A stretch of DNA of 64,000 bases, from assembly GCA_025531455.1 (NCBI GenBank), contig JAMYHL010000027.1:186001-250000 (forward strand). Direction: 5' to 3'. A program made the translations under genes and the position numbers. This DNA is from Apiotrichum sp. Y4204. Lineage: Eukaryota; Basidiomycota; Tremellomycetes; Trichosporonales; Trichosporonaceae. Shown here piece by piece: positions 11,947 through 21,750 of this stretch (positions are counted from its first letter, which is position 1; each line of letters starts with the position of its first letter). The notes beneath the pieces were generated by a model, which saw only the letters and a program-made list of their open reading frames with translations, was not told the DNA's origin and did no database searches.

Positions 11947-14348
11947 ATGCAATCTCATCAACCACCGTTCCACTCCCCAGGCAACCAACATGGCCCGGCA
12001 CAGCAGCCATGGGGAGGACCGTTTCCGAGTCTCCACCTGTGGCCGATACAGGACACGTTTCAGATGAAGATGGTCCACCTGCCCGCCGGTCAGAGGGTGA
12101 GAAGATGATGTGAATCAGACTGACATCACCAGGTCAAAATCGGGCGTCAAACGAATAACAAGACGGTTCCGGGCGAGCGCAACGCGTATTTCGATTCCAA
12201 GGTTCTTTCGCGAACACACGCAGAGATTTGGGAGCAGGGAGGCAAGGTAAGCCTTTCCCAAAACATTGCGGAATATCACTGATCCAGGCAGATATGGATC
12301 AAGGATGTCAAGTCTTCGAACGGAACGTTTATCAACGGTGTTCGGTTGTCACCCGAAGGGGTTGAGAGTGAGCCCTACGAGCTGAAGAGTGAAGACATGG
12401 TTGTAAGTTTGGGAACTTGTCCTGTGAGACCCGATGCAGTTATTCACATTGAATAGGAATTCGGTATCGACATTGTTAGCGAAGACAACCGCGCGATCAT
12501 CCATCACAAAGTATCCGCCAAGGCGTACTGCGTTTTCGGCCCGGAGGATGCCGCTCTCAGCTCCAGGTGAGGTCATATGGGCTGCATGCTTGCTAACCTG
12601 TAGGGAACTGGCTCACTATCAAGTTGACCCTCGTGGAGCCCGGCGTCCTGGAGCCGCACCGCAAGCTGGTGTAAACCCTCTCAGTCAAATGGGACCAGCG
12701 GTGATGAGCGCTGGTGGCAAAATTAGTGGTCTCAGCTTTGACCATGTTTTGCAAAAACTCCAGGTTGGTCTCATGATTGCCAGGCAGTTGCTGATATTTC
12801 TTAGACCGAATTGAACAAGAGCAAGGAGACGAGCCAGGAGCTTCAAGGTCTTAACAAGGCTATGACTGATGTCCAGGATACTTTGGGAGGTGGCCTTGTG
12901 AGTGACTGATTCTAAGCATTAAGCTGACCGTTCAGGCTCCAGGGCAGAATGGTTCTGCCACAGAATACATCCCGGCCCAGTTCCGTAACCCGTCTGCCGA
13001 GGCGCAGGCCGCCCTAGCTGGACCCCATGGACCCCAGGCAGCAGCATTCATCGCCCTTCAAGCCCAGATGACGGATACCCAATCCTCGTTGAATGGCCAG
13101 CTTGACAGAATCCGCCAGCTAGAAGGCCAGCTTCACCAACAGGAACATCTGAAACAGGAACTGTCATTGGTTCGCCGTGAAATGGAAGAAAGCAAACACG
13201 AGATGGAAGTCCTTCTTGCGACATCCCGCAAGATTGGCACAAACGGATCCCACCATGGGTTGGAGGCTGACGACGACGATGACGATGCGCGAAGCGTTGC
13301 AACCGTCGTCCCAGACAACGACGAGACCTCCGAGGAAGCACAGCCGTCTGCAGCCACCGCCGATCCAGAAGATTCATCGTCTGTGTCAAACGCCGACCTC
13401 GCGACCCGTATACAGTCTTTGACCTCCGAAATGGAGGATGCCCTGCAGCTGTCACGGTCTTTGCAGGCTCAGCACAGCGAAGCTATGACGACTGTCAAGC
13501 TCCTCACGGACCGGCTAGATATGCTCGAAAACGGCGTGTCTGAGAGGGTGTCTGCTGCCGTTGGACGTGCCGAAGAGCGTTGGGAAAACTGGCGCACCAT
13601 GTTTGAGGAACGGTGGAAGAAGGAGCGGGATGGATGGGAAGCGGAGAGGGAGAGGTTGAGGGGCGTGGTAAGGGAGTGGGAGGAGGCAAGTCGTCGAGCC
13701 GTTGAAGAGGAGGAGGAACGGGAAATGAACGAGACTCTCAGCGATGAGAACGACCTCGCTGATGAAGAAGAGGACATCGGGCAGGAGGAGGTGGAAGCTG
13801 GGGAGCTTATCGCCGTCCGCGACCGTTGGCCCAATGGTCTTGAGCCTACAGACCCCGAGCTCGACTCTCCGGAAATCCAGCCTTCTCGCATCGCAGCCAA
13901 GCCACGTCGGCGCCGGCCAAGCACCAAGACTTCACTGGCAATGCGTGGCCTCCGATCCGTTGCGAGCGCGGAGGGCGCAAGTACTCCAAAGGGCGGCCTT
14001 GAGTCGTCTCCAGTATCTGAAACAACGCGGCCGCGGGAGCTTCGGCGCGACGCTCTCAACCGTGCCAAACGCGGCCGGGACAAGCTCGCTCGTTCCTCAT
14101 CGCTCAACTCTCTGAACGACAAAGAGTCTTCGGAGAGTGGACGGGAATCTGCGGACACGCTCCGTGGCGACAAGGATCAAGCTTCAGACCGCAAACTCGA
14201 TCATCACGCGTCAAGCAAGCCCATGCCCAACGTACGATTTATATCCCCTTCAGAATATCTGCTGACGCTGTCACAGTCCATCCCAATAATCACCGTTTTC
14301 GCTGTCGCTGCTGTAGCCGGTGTCCTCTACTATCGCAGCAAGGAGTAG
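11947..14348 (+). CDS. FHA-domain, coiled-coil, tail-anchored protein (SLMAP/Far10-Vps64 type)
   Basis: Exons 11947-12096, 12133-12246, 12292-12402, 12457-12566, 12604-12763, 12805-12897, 12936-14231, 14277-14348; 701 aa. The FHA fold spans about residues 38-130, with the phosphothreonine-binding signatures [14 protein letters not shown] and SSNGTFING. Coiled coil follows ([20 protein letters not shown] and a second Glu/Arg-rich stretch near 500), then an acidic, Arg/Ser-rich part. It ends with one membrane helix ([18 protein letters not shown]) and a four-residue tail RSKE. This arrangement matches the STRIPAK/FAR-complex tail-anchored subunits SLMAP and Far10, which bind phosphorylated partners at ER, nuclear or mitochondrial membranes. 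The last intron (14232-14276) is 45 nt and open, so retention would add 15 residues just before the anchor. Confidence 0.85.
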
Positions 14349-14484
14349 TCCAGTAGATTGTGTCAAACTGCAACTCCCTGTTCACATGTAATATCAACGA
14401 TGCACGTAGCTTCCTGTGGAATGAAGATAAGGACAGCCCAGTCGGATCGATTCATTCAGGACACTACGGAACATTTAGAACGGT

Positions 14485-15985
14485 TTAGTCACGGTCACGG
14501 CGGACAGGCGAACGCTCGCGCTCACGGTCGCGACCATGAGCGCGGTCGTCGTTGCCGAAGGCCCTGTCGTCACGGCGGTCGTCGCGCCTGTCATCGCGCC
14601 TGTCATCACGCCTGTCATCACGCCTGTCATCGCGCCTGTCGTCGCGCCTGTCATCAAAGCGGCGGTCGTCGCGGCGGTCATCACGGCGGTCATACCTAGG
14701 GCGACGGTCATCGAAGCGGCGGTCATCGAAGCGACGGTCGTCGAAACGAGGACGGTCATCGTAACGACCGAAGTCACGAGGAGGACGGTCATATCCACTG
14801 TCACGGCCACCACCCGCACCCTCCTAAGAACGTCAGTCACATCCTATGTCGCGGAATAGTCCTACGCACAGGAAGAATCTCGAGCTTCACGGGAACACCC
14901 TGGATCTCGACGCCTTCAAGACGACGCATGGCGTCCTCGGCATCGGCCATGGTGGGGTACTCGATGATACTGAATATTAGCTGATGCCACAATCTGTAAC
15001 AAACCCATTGCCCGTGTTGCGGTCGACGTCAGCAAAGCTGACGGACTCAGCGCCCTGGCGGCCAAAGTCCTTGAGGTCCTGATGAATTAGAAAATGCGGG
15101 TAATGGGCCTGGATGGGAAGGCTGGGAATGGGAAGAGTGGAGAGGGCACAAGATTGAACGGCGACGACGATGATGACAACGACGACAACGACCACTGGGT
15201 TCCGATAATCCGAGATATCCACGCAGAGCACTTGGAAGCCTCTTGAACCGAAAGGCTCTTGAACCGGAAACCTCTTGAACTGGAGGCCTCTTGAATTGAA
15301 GGGCCTTTGGACTTCAAACACCGACATCGCCAAAGATTCGCCTTGCTACCCATCATGGAACCAACGCGACATTTCCACGAGTCAAAGGGGGACAGAAGAG
15401 GGGATTGAGGAGCCGCACCTGCCAGCTGGTGGTATTGGAAATGCCGATCACTGAGATGCGGATACCGCGGGCACGGGGAGGACCACGGGGCGGGGGGCGC
15501 GAGTGGCTGTATGTGTCAACAATAACATCAAACTGTCATCCGCCATCGCAATCCACTCACGGGTCATAGTAGTCGCGCCTGCGGTCACGAGAGGGCTCAA
15601 CAGAGAGGCTAATAAAGTGTCAGTTATCTTTCTCATCATCGAGAAAGCAAAAATGGCCCACTTCTCGCCCATGAACGGGCGTCCGTTCAGGTCGCGGCAG
15701 GCGGCCTCAACATCCTATTCCGTTAGCAGTTTCCAACATCCACTTCATTACCTCGGCGCGCTCGAACTCGACGAAGCCAAAGTTGGACATGAGACGGACA
15801 TCGACGATGCGACCGAATCCCTTGAAGTGCTGGCAAGCGTTAGATGGGTTCCATTGACAAAGACGAAAAAACTCACGTCCTCAAGGTCGGCCTTGTTGAC
15901 ACCTGTTGGTAAGTGGGTGTGTTTCACGGTCGTTGTGTGATCCAATCCTACCTTGAGGAAGACGACCGACGTAGGCGCTGGGCAT
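14485..15985 (-). CDS. two-RRM SR-family splicing factor with an Arg-Asp tail
   Basis: Exons (minus order) 15952-15985, 15877-15902, 15752-15829, 15662-15714, 15561-15608, 15419-15506, 15005-15078, 14870-14969, 14485-14823; 279 aa. RRM1 (about 4-72) begins SAYVGRLP and has RNP1-like NFGFVEFE. RRM2 (about 98-166) is a pseudo-RRM with the SR-family invariant SWQDLKD (107-113). The tail (168-279) is built from RRDD and RFDDRR repeats rather than Arg-Ser dipeptides, apart from ERSPVRRD at the end. Fission-yeast Srp2 and animal SRSF1/4 are the nearest described types. It should act in nuclear pre-mRNA splicing and mRNA export. The intron between SWQ and DLKD is 340 nt, about eight times the local norm, and carries internal repeats. 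Nine exons, several under 60 nt. Confidence 0.9.
14545..14770 (-). repeat. 12-bp coding repeats (RRDD units) in the SR-protein tail
   Basis: About ten copies of a 12-bp unit such as cgcgatgacagg (minus strand), with variants carrying RFDD. They encode the alternating Arg-Arg-Asp-Asp tail. The antisense strand is also open here because of the repeat. Confidence 0.75.
15079..15418 (-). other. 340-nt intron with internal 16-bp repeats
   Basis: Ends: donor gtgcgg directly after TGG CAG (Trp-Gln of SWQ), acceptor catcag before GAC CTC AAG. Near 15236-15303 it carries four imperfect copies of a unit with core ttcaagagg (minus strand), spaced about 16 bp. Reading through the intron in frame meets a stop (TGA) after about 22 codons, so retention would truncate the protein in RRM2. 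Confidence 0.8.
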
Positions 15986-17104
15986 CTTGAACACGTTCTT
16001 CTTTGGTTAACAGATGGTGAGGTGGATGGAGGAGATCCAACAGACGAAGAGCGCGTAGCGGATGGTGGGGTCTGCTGGGCGCGATGGATCAGACGGGGAA
16101 GAGACTGCACGGTGAGGGGGGAAGGGGAGAGGACAGCGCCGGAAAGGGACCACCACACTTGAATCCTTCTGGCTCGGTCTACGGCGGTACGGCGTGCAGC
16201 CCCCCCCCCAACTGCCGCCAGCTTTTGGTTGGCCGAATTTTTGGAGTTCAAGGGACGCACATTAATTTATTACTCAATGCGGGATGTGGCTCAGGATGGC
16301 CTTGAATTGAAGAGGATTAGGACTCTAGCCAGTGGATTCTCAAGTCATTAGAAAACTATGATCCGCGGTAGTAGTCACGCTGTTTGGTTTGTTTATGACG
16401 GGAGCAAAAGGATAACGTCACATGCTAATATGCTAATGGCGTTGAATGCAAGATGCGAACATCCTGTATATCCCCCTTCTGGGACGCTAGCTGTTAGTCC
16501 ACATCAACAACGTCGCCGGCTGGAGAGTATACAAAGTGGAGCGTGAAGGACCGAATGACGATGACGATGCAAGGTGGGTTTGGAAGTGAGTCTGGGCCAT
16601 CCTGGTGGTGCCTCAGGGCAGAGCTTTTGTTTACAAGGTATCTGATATCACGACACCTGACATCGTTCATGCGCATTAATAACTTGATATGCTGCGGGCT
16701 CGCGGGCGGATACCTGTGCACGGGCAAAGCAACTGTGCAGTGTGCACTGGGCCAACCATGCCAACCAAGCACTGCACGCAATGTTCCGATCGCGGCGGAG
16801 AACAAAGGCGATGCAAGAGGCAGGGCGCTCATGAAACGTATGTTGCCGATTTCGCAGACTTGTGAGGTGGAGGCCGTGAAGGCCGTGGAGGGTAGTCACA
16901 CCGGCACACCGGGTCGTGTGCGTTCAGTGATGATGATGAACCTACCCTACGTGCCTACGTTGTTGCCACCACTCACTTTCACTTTCGCTTTCATCTTCAC
17001 CACTACTCATCCCATAATGCACACTACACAACGGCCATAATACCTGTATCATCCATGTTCGTCCCGCGATAAGATACACCCAGCCCTGTCATCTTGCGTT
17101 CAAC
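15986..17104. promoter_or_regulatory. divergent spacer between SR protein and palmitoyltransferase genes
   Basis: No gene seen. Holds a run of ten C at 16201-16210, AT-rich sequence near 16260-16280, and a motif ccttgaattgaag (16300-16312) that matches the repeat core inside the SR-gene intron. Confidence 0.45.
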
Positions 17105-18872
17105 ATGCTCCCAAAGTCGTCGCCGTCCGATGTGCGCAAGCGTCGGTCATGGTCCGAGTCCATGACTCCGGCAGCTGCTGATCTGTGGATCCTCCGGAAG
17201 TTTATGGTCTGGTAAGTTGCAATGACCGACTTGTCTGCAAGCTACTTATCACGACAGCATTGTGTTAGGTCTATCGGTCTGGGCGTGCTATGTTGGCATT
17301 GGAAGAGTCTGTGTCCCAGCCATTCACCAGGACAAAGGCTCCGGCTTCAGCAGACGAGCTGGAAGTAAGTAACGGAATAGCTCTGGGTCGCTGAGCTGCC
17401 CAATCCACACCACTGACAGTCAGTTGGACTCTTGGTCGTTTTCCTCGTTCTTTGGCTCATGTTCATGTGGACCTATGCAGTGGTATGTCGCGTGGAAAGC
17501 CAGGTCGGAGACTGATATGGCAGATCATCCTGACTCCGCCAGGCTATGCCCGCGATGTAAGTTTCTCAACAGGCCGAAAGTGAATGCCCTTGCCTGACAT
17601 TGTTTAGCATGTTCCATTGACCATGGAACCGCCTGTACCACCGCAATCCCAGCTATCAACCCCCATTTTTCCGCTTGATGAGGTCGACGTCGAGGAGGAC
17701 GGCGATTCGCCTCCGACATTCCCACCAGACAGCAATACACCTCCGACATTCCCACCAGACAGCAATACACCTCCGACATTCCCACCAGACAGCAATACGC
17801 CTTCGGCATTCCCGTCAGACAGCATCACGCCTTCAGCGCTTCCGTTTGCTTCTAATACGCCGCCAACATCTCCTTCTGATGGCCAGGATCAACACCTTCC
17901 TGAACATGCGACCCAGGGAGACCGCGACTCTGACCAGACTTTGACTACACCTGCTGGTGGGAACACATGCCCGTTCCCATCCCCAGGTCCGCCCACGAAG
18001 GGTCCCAACATTCCGCGCCCTGTCCCACCAGTGTCAACCTTGCCACGATGGTGTCAGTATTGCAAGATTATAAAGCCGGATCGAACCCATCATTGCCGGC
18101 ACTGCGGAACATGTATCCTTCAGTTTGACCGTGAGTTCGCACAGGCGGAAAACTACAACGCGGTGCGCTGATGAAACAGACCACTGCGTTTGGGTCGGAC
18201 AATGTGTGGGATGGAGGAATCACGGGGTACGAGTCCTGCATAGGTTCTGGTTCTGACTTGAACAGGTGTTCATCTCGTTTAACTTTTGGGCAGGCTTGTT
18301 CTGTCTGTACAACACAGTGCTTCTTATTGTCTACCAATGCCTCTCATCACCGGTAGATCCTCAAAAGATTGTCCTGATGGCAATGTACGTTACTGCTCGT
18401 CTCCAAGGCCTGCTAACAGTGCAGTTCGGGCTTCCTGGCGATATTCACACTTTTCATGCTCTTCCCGACCCACGTTAGTTTAATTCTACAAGGAAGAACT
18501 ACTTTGGAAGGATTCCAGACCAGGTCACAACAACAAGCGGAACACGCCGCGTTGAAAGCTGCGTTCGAAACACGTTGCCCCACCAATGATTTCCGCAAAG
18601 TGCGGAAACGCTGGGACGCCGAATACGGCGGCGTCAAGATTAATGACCGATGGGCCTTTGGGCGCAAACGAGACTTGTGGCGCCAAGAAATGGGAGAAAG
18701 TTGGATCGGGTGGATTCGTAGGTCCTGTGATTGACTGGACGCTGACAATCAAGTGCCCATTGGCCGTCCGCTAGGTGATGGGATTCACTTTCCTGCTAAC
18801 CCGCGCTTTGGTCCACATGGCGAGTGGCTCCGGATGGAAGACTGGCCGAAGGTGGTGAGCCTCAAGACATGA
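17105..18872 (+). CDS. DHHC-type protein S-acyltransferase
   Basis: Exons 17105-17211, 17258-17364, 17424-17482, 17524-17556, 17608-18130, 18180-18226, 18266-18384, 18425-18717, 18754-18872; 468 aa. Two N-terminal membrane helices (about 36-52 and 73-92) are followed by a Pro-rich linker and then the Cys-rich domain: CQYCKIIKPDRTHHCRHC and the active site DHHCVWVGQCVGWRNHG (about 276). Two further helices follow. The TTxE motif is present as TTLE after the last helix. The active-site DHHC is split by an intron after the first base of its His codon. The enzyme attaches palmitate to cysteines of membrane-associated proteins at the ER or Golgi. The linker contains a 10-residue repeat (TPPTFPPDSN). 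The closest yeast type could be Pfa3/Pfa4 or another; I cannot say which. Confidence 0.9.
17710..17860 (+). repeat. 30-bp coding tandem repeat in DHHC gene
   Basis: Three nearly identical 30-bp copies (17710-17739, 17740-17769, 17770-17799), followed by about two degenerate copies. Each encodes PPTFPPDSNT. The near identity at third positions points to recent expansion. Confidence 0.85.
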
Positions 18873-19629
18873 AATATCACTATACATAGACGATACCGCG
18901 ATTGACATCTCTATAATCATACAGTACAGTTAGCATCTATAGACCGACGTTGCACCATTGCATATTCCTGCGGCGAGGCATCGACGACTAACAATGAGGT
19001 TCCTATCTTAGGGTTGTAACTGATCACTTCATAGCAGAAACACCTCACGGCGCGAGCGTTTGCAGGTCATTTATCCGTCCGGGCAGCCTGAGTCACGAAG
19101 AAACGGAGCTGAACTCCCAGGATCCGAGGTACTGGTTGCTGATGCTCTGATCGCCATTGGCGCCAGCTCAGATCCCTGGGCCATCAGCGGGATCAGCGTG
19201 CGCCTCGTGAATGATGGAGAAAGGTGGGAGAAGACAATTCCCTAGCTTTTAGCTGTTGAGGGAAGACACGATTGAGTGGCCCACGGTGGCTACTGGATTA
19301 GTGGATCACTCGAGTCACTGGCCTCACTTGAGGAAGGAAGACGGCACAAGAGAGAAGCTGAGCGTGCAAAGCTCCTCGAGGAAGAAGAAGTGCTCTTTTT
19401 GCCACTGGACAGACTGCACTCTTTTATTTATTCCAATGCTGTTCAACTCTTTCCTCATCACATCGCAGTCCACAAAGCAACTTCACATTCCATCTTGCAG
19501 ATTTCAAAGAGTCTGCACGCATTCCCAAGCTCGGCACACACAGACACACACACCGCCGCCCCGTGATCCTGCCGCCCTCTCGCCAAGGCCGAGCCACACG
19601 GCAGATCTCGGCAAGTCACGTTTCGCGTG
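18873..19629. promoter_or_regulatory. spacer upstream of KAR5
   Basis: No gene. Open frames at 19060-19245 and 19256-19630 have no recognisable content. A short CA-rich stretch (19534-19560) lies in the probable leader. Confidence 0.45.
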
Positions 19630-21584
19630 ATGAAGCTCGCTTTCAGTGCGGTCCTGCTGGCTGGCCTTCCTCTTGGCATGACCATCGCTTCATCAGCGTT
19701 TGACACCCGCGAAAACACAAAACAAGGTAAACTGAGCCGCCCTGAAGCGCCTGACTGGTCAGCATTGGCGAGAATCAAGCATCATGCGGAGAGCTCAAGT
19801 CGATTCTTTGGGTTAGGTGAGCCGTAACTCTATCATCGCGCTGATACCCAGAGCTCGTGCGCGTCACAGGTCAGCGCGATTGTCAGGTGGCGATCACCCA
19901 GCTTTTCAGCAGCGATGCTCTGGGTGCAAATGAGTTTGGGGAATGGACCGAGGACGATAGGAGTCAAGGTGAGGTGCTGTCACAGAATCGACTAACCTTG
20001 CAGTTGCTATCACCCTCACCCTCTGCTCTCTTTCTTCGGCGCTGCAGTCCTCTCCCAAAGAATGCCATCCATGGTCTCCAGACGACGACTCTCAGGCCAA
20101 ATTCAGATGGCTCAGAGGCTCAGGCAGGGATCGCTCGCACGGGCAACGCGCGCAGTGTCTAAAGTAAGCTCCCAAACAGAAGCGCGATGCTGAGCTTTCA
20201 GAGCACTTCATCGTAGTCCCCAAGATTGGACAACGTACAACTCTTACTTGGGACACGCCAGTAGGTCATGTATGAGAAGTACGACCTAATCAGCAGATGA
20301 GATTTGGCATGGCATGATGAAGCGCCAGCAGAACGGTTTGTCAGAAGTGGTAGCCATGCTGACGGTGTAGACATTGCGCGTGAGGTTTATCGCAACGCAA
20401 CAGGACAAATGGTGGAACTGCTTGCTCAACTGCAAAGAAATGAGGAGGATCGCGAACTGCGAGAACGGCGTTCAGAGGAGTCGCTGGATGCACAGCTGAG
20501 CGTACGTACAGTTCTGCAAGCGAGTCTAACTCCAGGCTATGGATAAGATCGCCAAAATAGTTGACGAGCTCCTTCAACTTCAGCGTCAGGAGAACATTGA
20601 GCAGGGCATCATCTCGACCAACTTCCAAGATATTGCCGCCACACTCTCCAACATTCCATCCTTCTTGATCAAGAGGCTAGAGGAAGACACACAAAGCCTT
20701 CTTGACAAGTTTGCGCGCCAATCTCAAAATAACGCGGACCAGGTGCATGCGCTTGTCAAAGATGAGGTAGGTGACTCCAAACCGCGCGGGCTGACTGCAG
20801 ATCACGACGGCAATGGAAGCGGTTGTGAAGCAAGTCAGTGGCAACCGGAGATGACACCTAACTTGGCAGCACATCCTTCAGTTTGAAGCTTACCACCATA
20901 CCGCGAGCTTGGTCTTTGCAGATATGGCAGGAAGACTCCAGCATCAAGTTGAACATGCGATTCAGAACATATCGCTGTTGTCACACACCGTTCTCTCTGA
21001 TCTAAACGAGACAGCCCACCGGTTCCACCGACACACAGTCAGCCACGACTGGGGAGTTGTGCAAGGTACGTCTACCGCCTTGGCTTCAGCTGATAAAGTT
21101 CAACGACTCTTGTCTTTCATCGATTCGGGATTCCTTCGGCAGGCCGCCGAATCACATCCAATTGCGTTAGAATGGTTTGTGTGGACCGTTTCTCGGCTGG
21201 TGAAGACGCTGGCAACTGGGTGTTACGCAGTTGTAAGTAGAAACGCATGTGTCTTGCGGGTGAGTTTCCACAAGTTCTCACTTCAGATATCCATTCTTTT
21301 CTGGCTCTGGTGTTTGATCCGCACTGGACTTTGGCGTCTAGCGCGACAGACGGCAAGAACACTTTCGCACGAGTTTTTCGAGCTATTCGCAAGTCCCGCC
21401 GATTCGTCAGTGCCCAACCCAGCGTTTACCTGATGCTGATAATTTCAGTGAAAGTGGCCAGCTGTATCACTTACGTCGTCCGAACAGGAAGACATACGAG
21501 CGATACGACCCGCGAGTGGAGAACTCGAGGCAGAAGACGATTGATGTCCGCAGACGGAGAGCGGTTTCTGAACCTCCACCCTAG
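19630..21584 (+). CDS. KAR5: nuclear fusion (karyogamy) protein, KAR5/Tht1/Brambleberry family
   Basis: Exons 19630-19726, 19763-19816, 19852-19968, 20004-20163, 20202-20260, 20297-20335, 20371-20501, 20536-20766, 20801-20833, 20870-21232, 21287-21405, 21449-21584; 512 aa. A signal peptide (MKLAFSAVLLAGLPLGMTIA) leads to a Cys-containing lumenal domain with the family pattern CQVAITQLF, LCSLSSAL, KECHPW and QCLKALHRSPQDWTTYNSYL, then REVYRNATGQ. A long coiled coil follows (about 200-330), then two close membrane helices (WFVWTVSRLVKTLATGCYAV and ISILFWLWCLIRTGLW) and a basic tail. Kar5 proteins sit in the ER and nuclear envelope and fuse nuclear membranes after mating. The family is poorly conserved, so the call rests on the ordered motifs and topology. 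The 54-nt intron between the two helices is open in frame. Confidence 0.8.
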
Positions 21585-21750
21585 CCGCATAACCAACTGC
21601 GGGTGAATTGTAGCGCCGGGGCCCCGGGCGGCTTTGCTGTCGTCATGGCGACTCTGCAATGTAGATCCATAGACTCTCAATCAAGATCATGCAGCTTGGT
21701 TCTCGTCAATGACTTTGTCAACATCACATCACACATCACTCTATTCGACA

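Noticed and set aside
13469..14173. Minus-strand Ser/Arg-rich open frame of 234 codons
   Set aside because: Antisense of the coiled-coil and acidic exon of the FHA gene, which has a continuous domain order on the plus strand.
14536..14859. Plus-strand open frames made of Val/Ala/Ile or Ser/Arg repeats
   Set aside because: They mirror the 12-bp RRDD repeat of the SR gene on the other strand; the RRMs fix the true frame.
15079..15418. A snoRNA hosted in the long SR intron
   Set aside because: No paired C/D boxes or H/ACA layout could be found; the repeats are a better explanation of its length.
18068..18090. Minus-strand gggttcgatcc matches a tRNA B box
   Set aside because: It lies inside the DHHC coding exon (KPDRTHH), and no A box precedes it.
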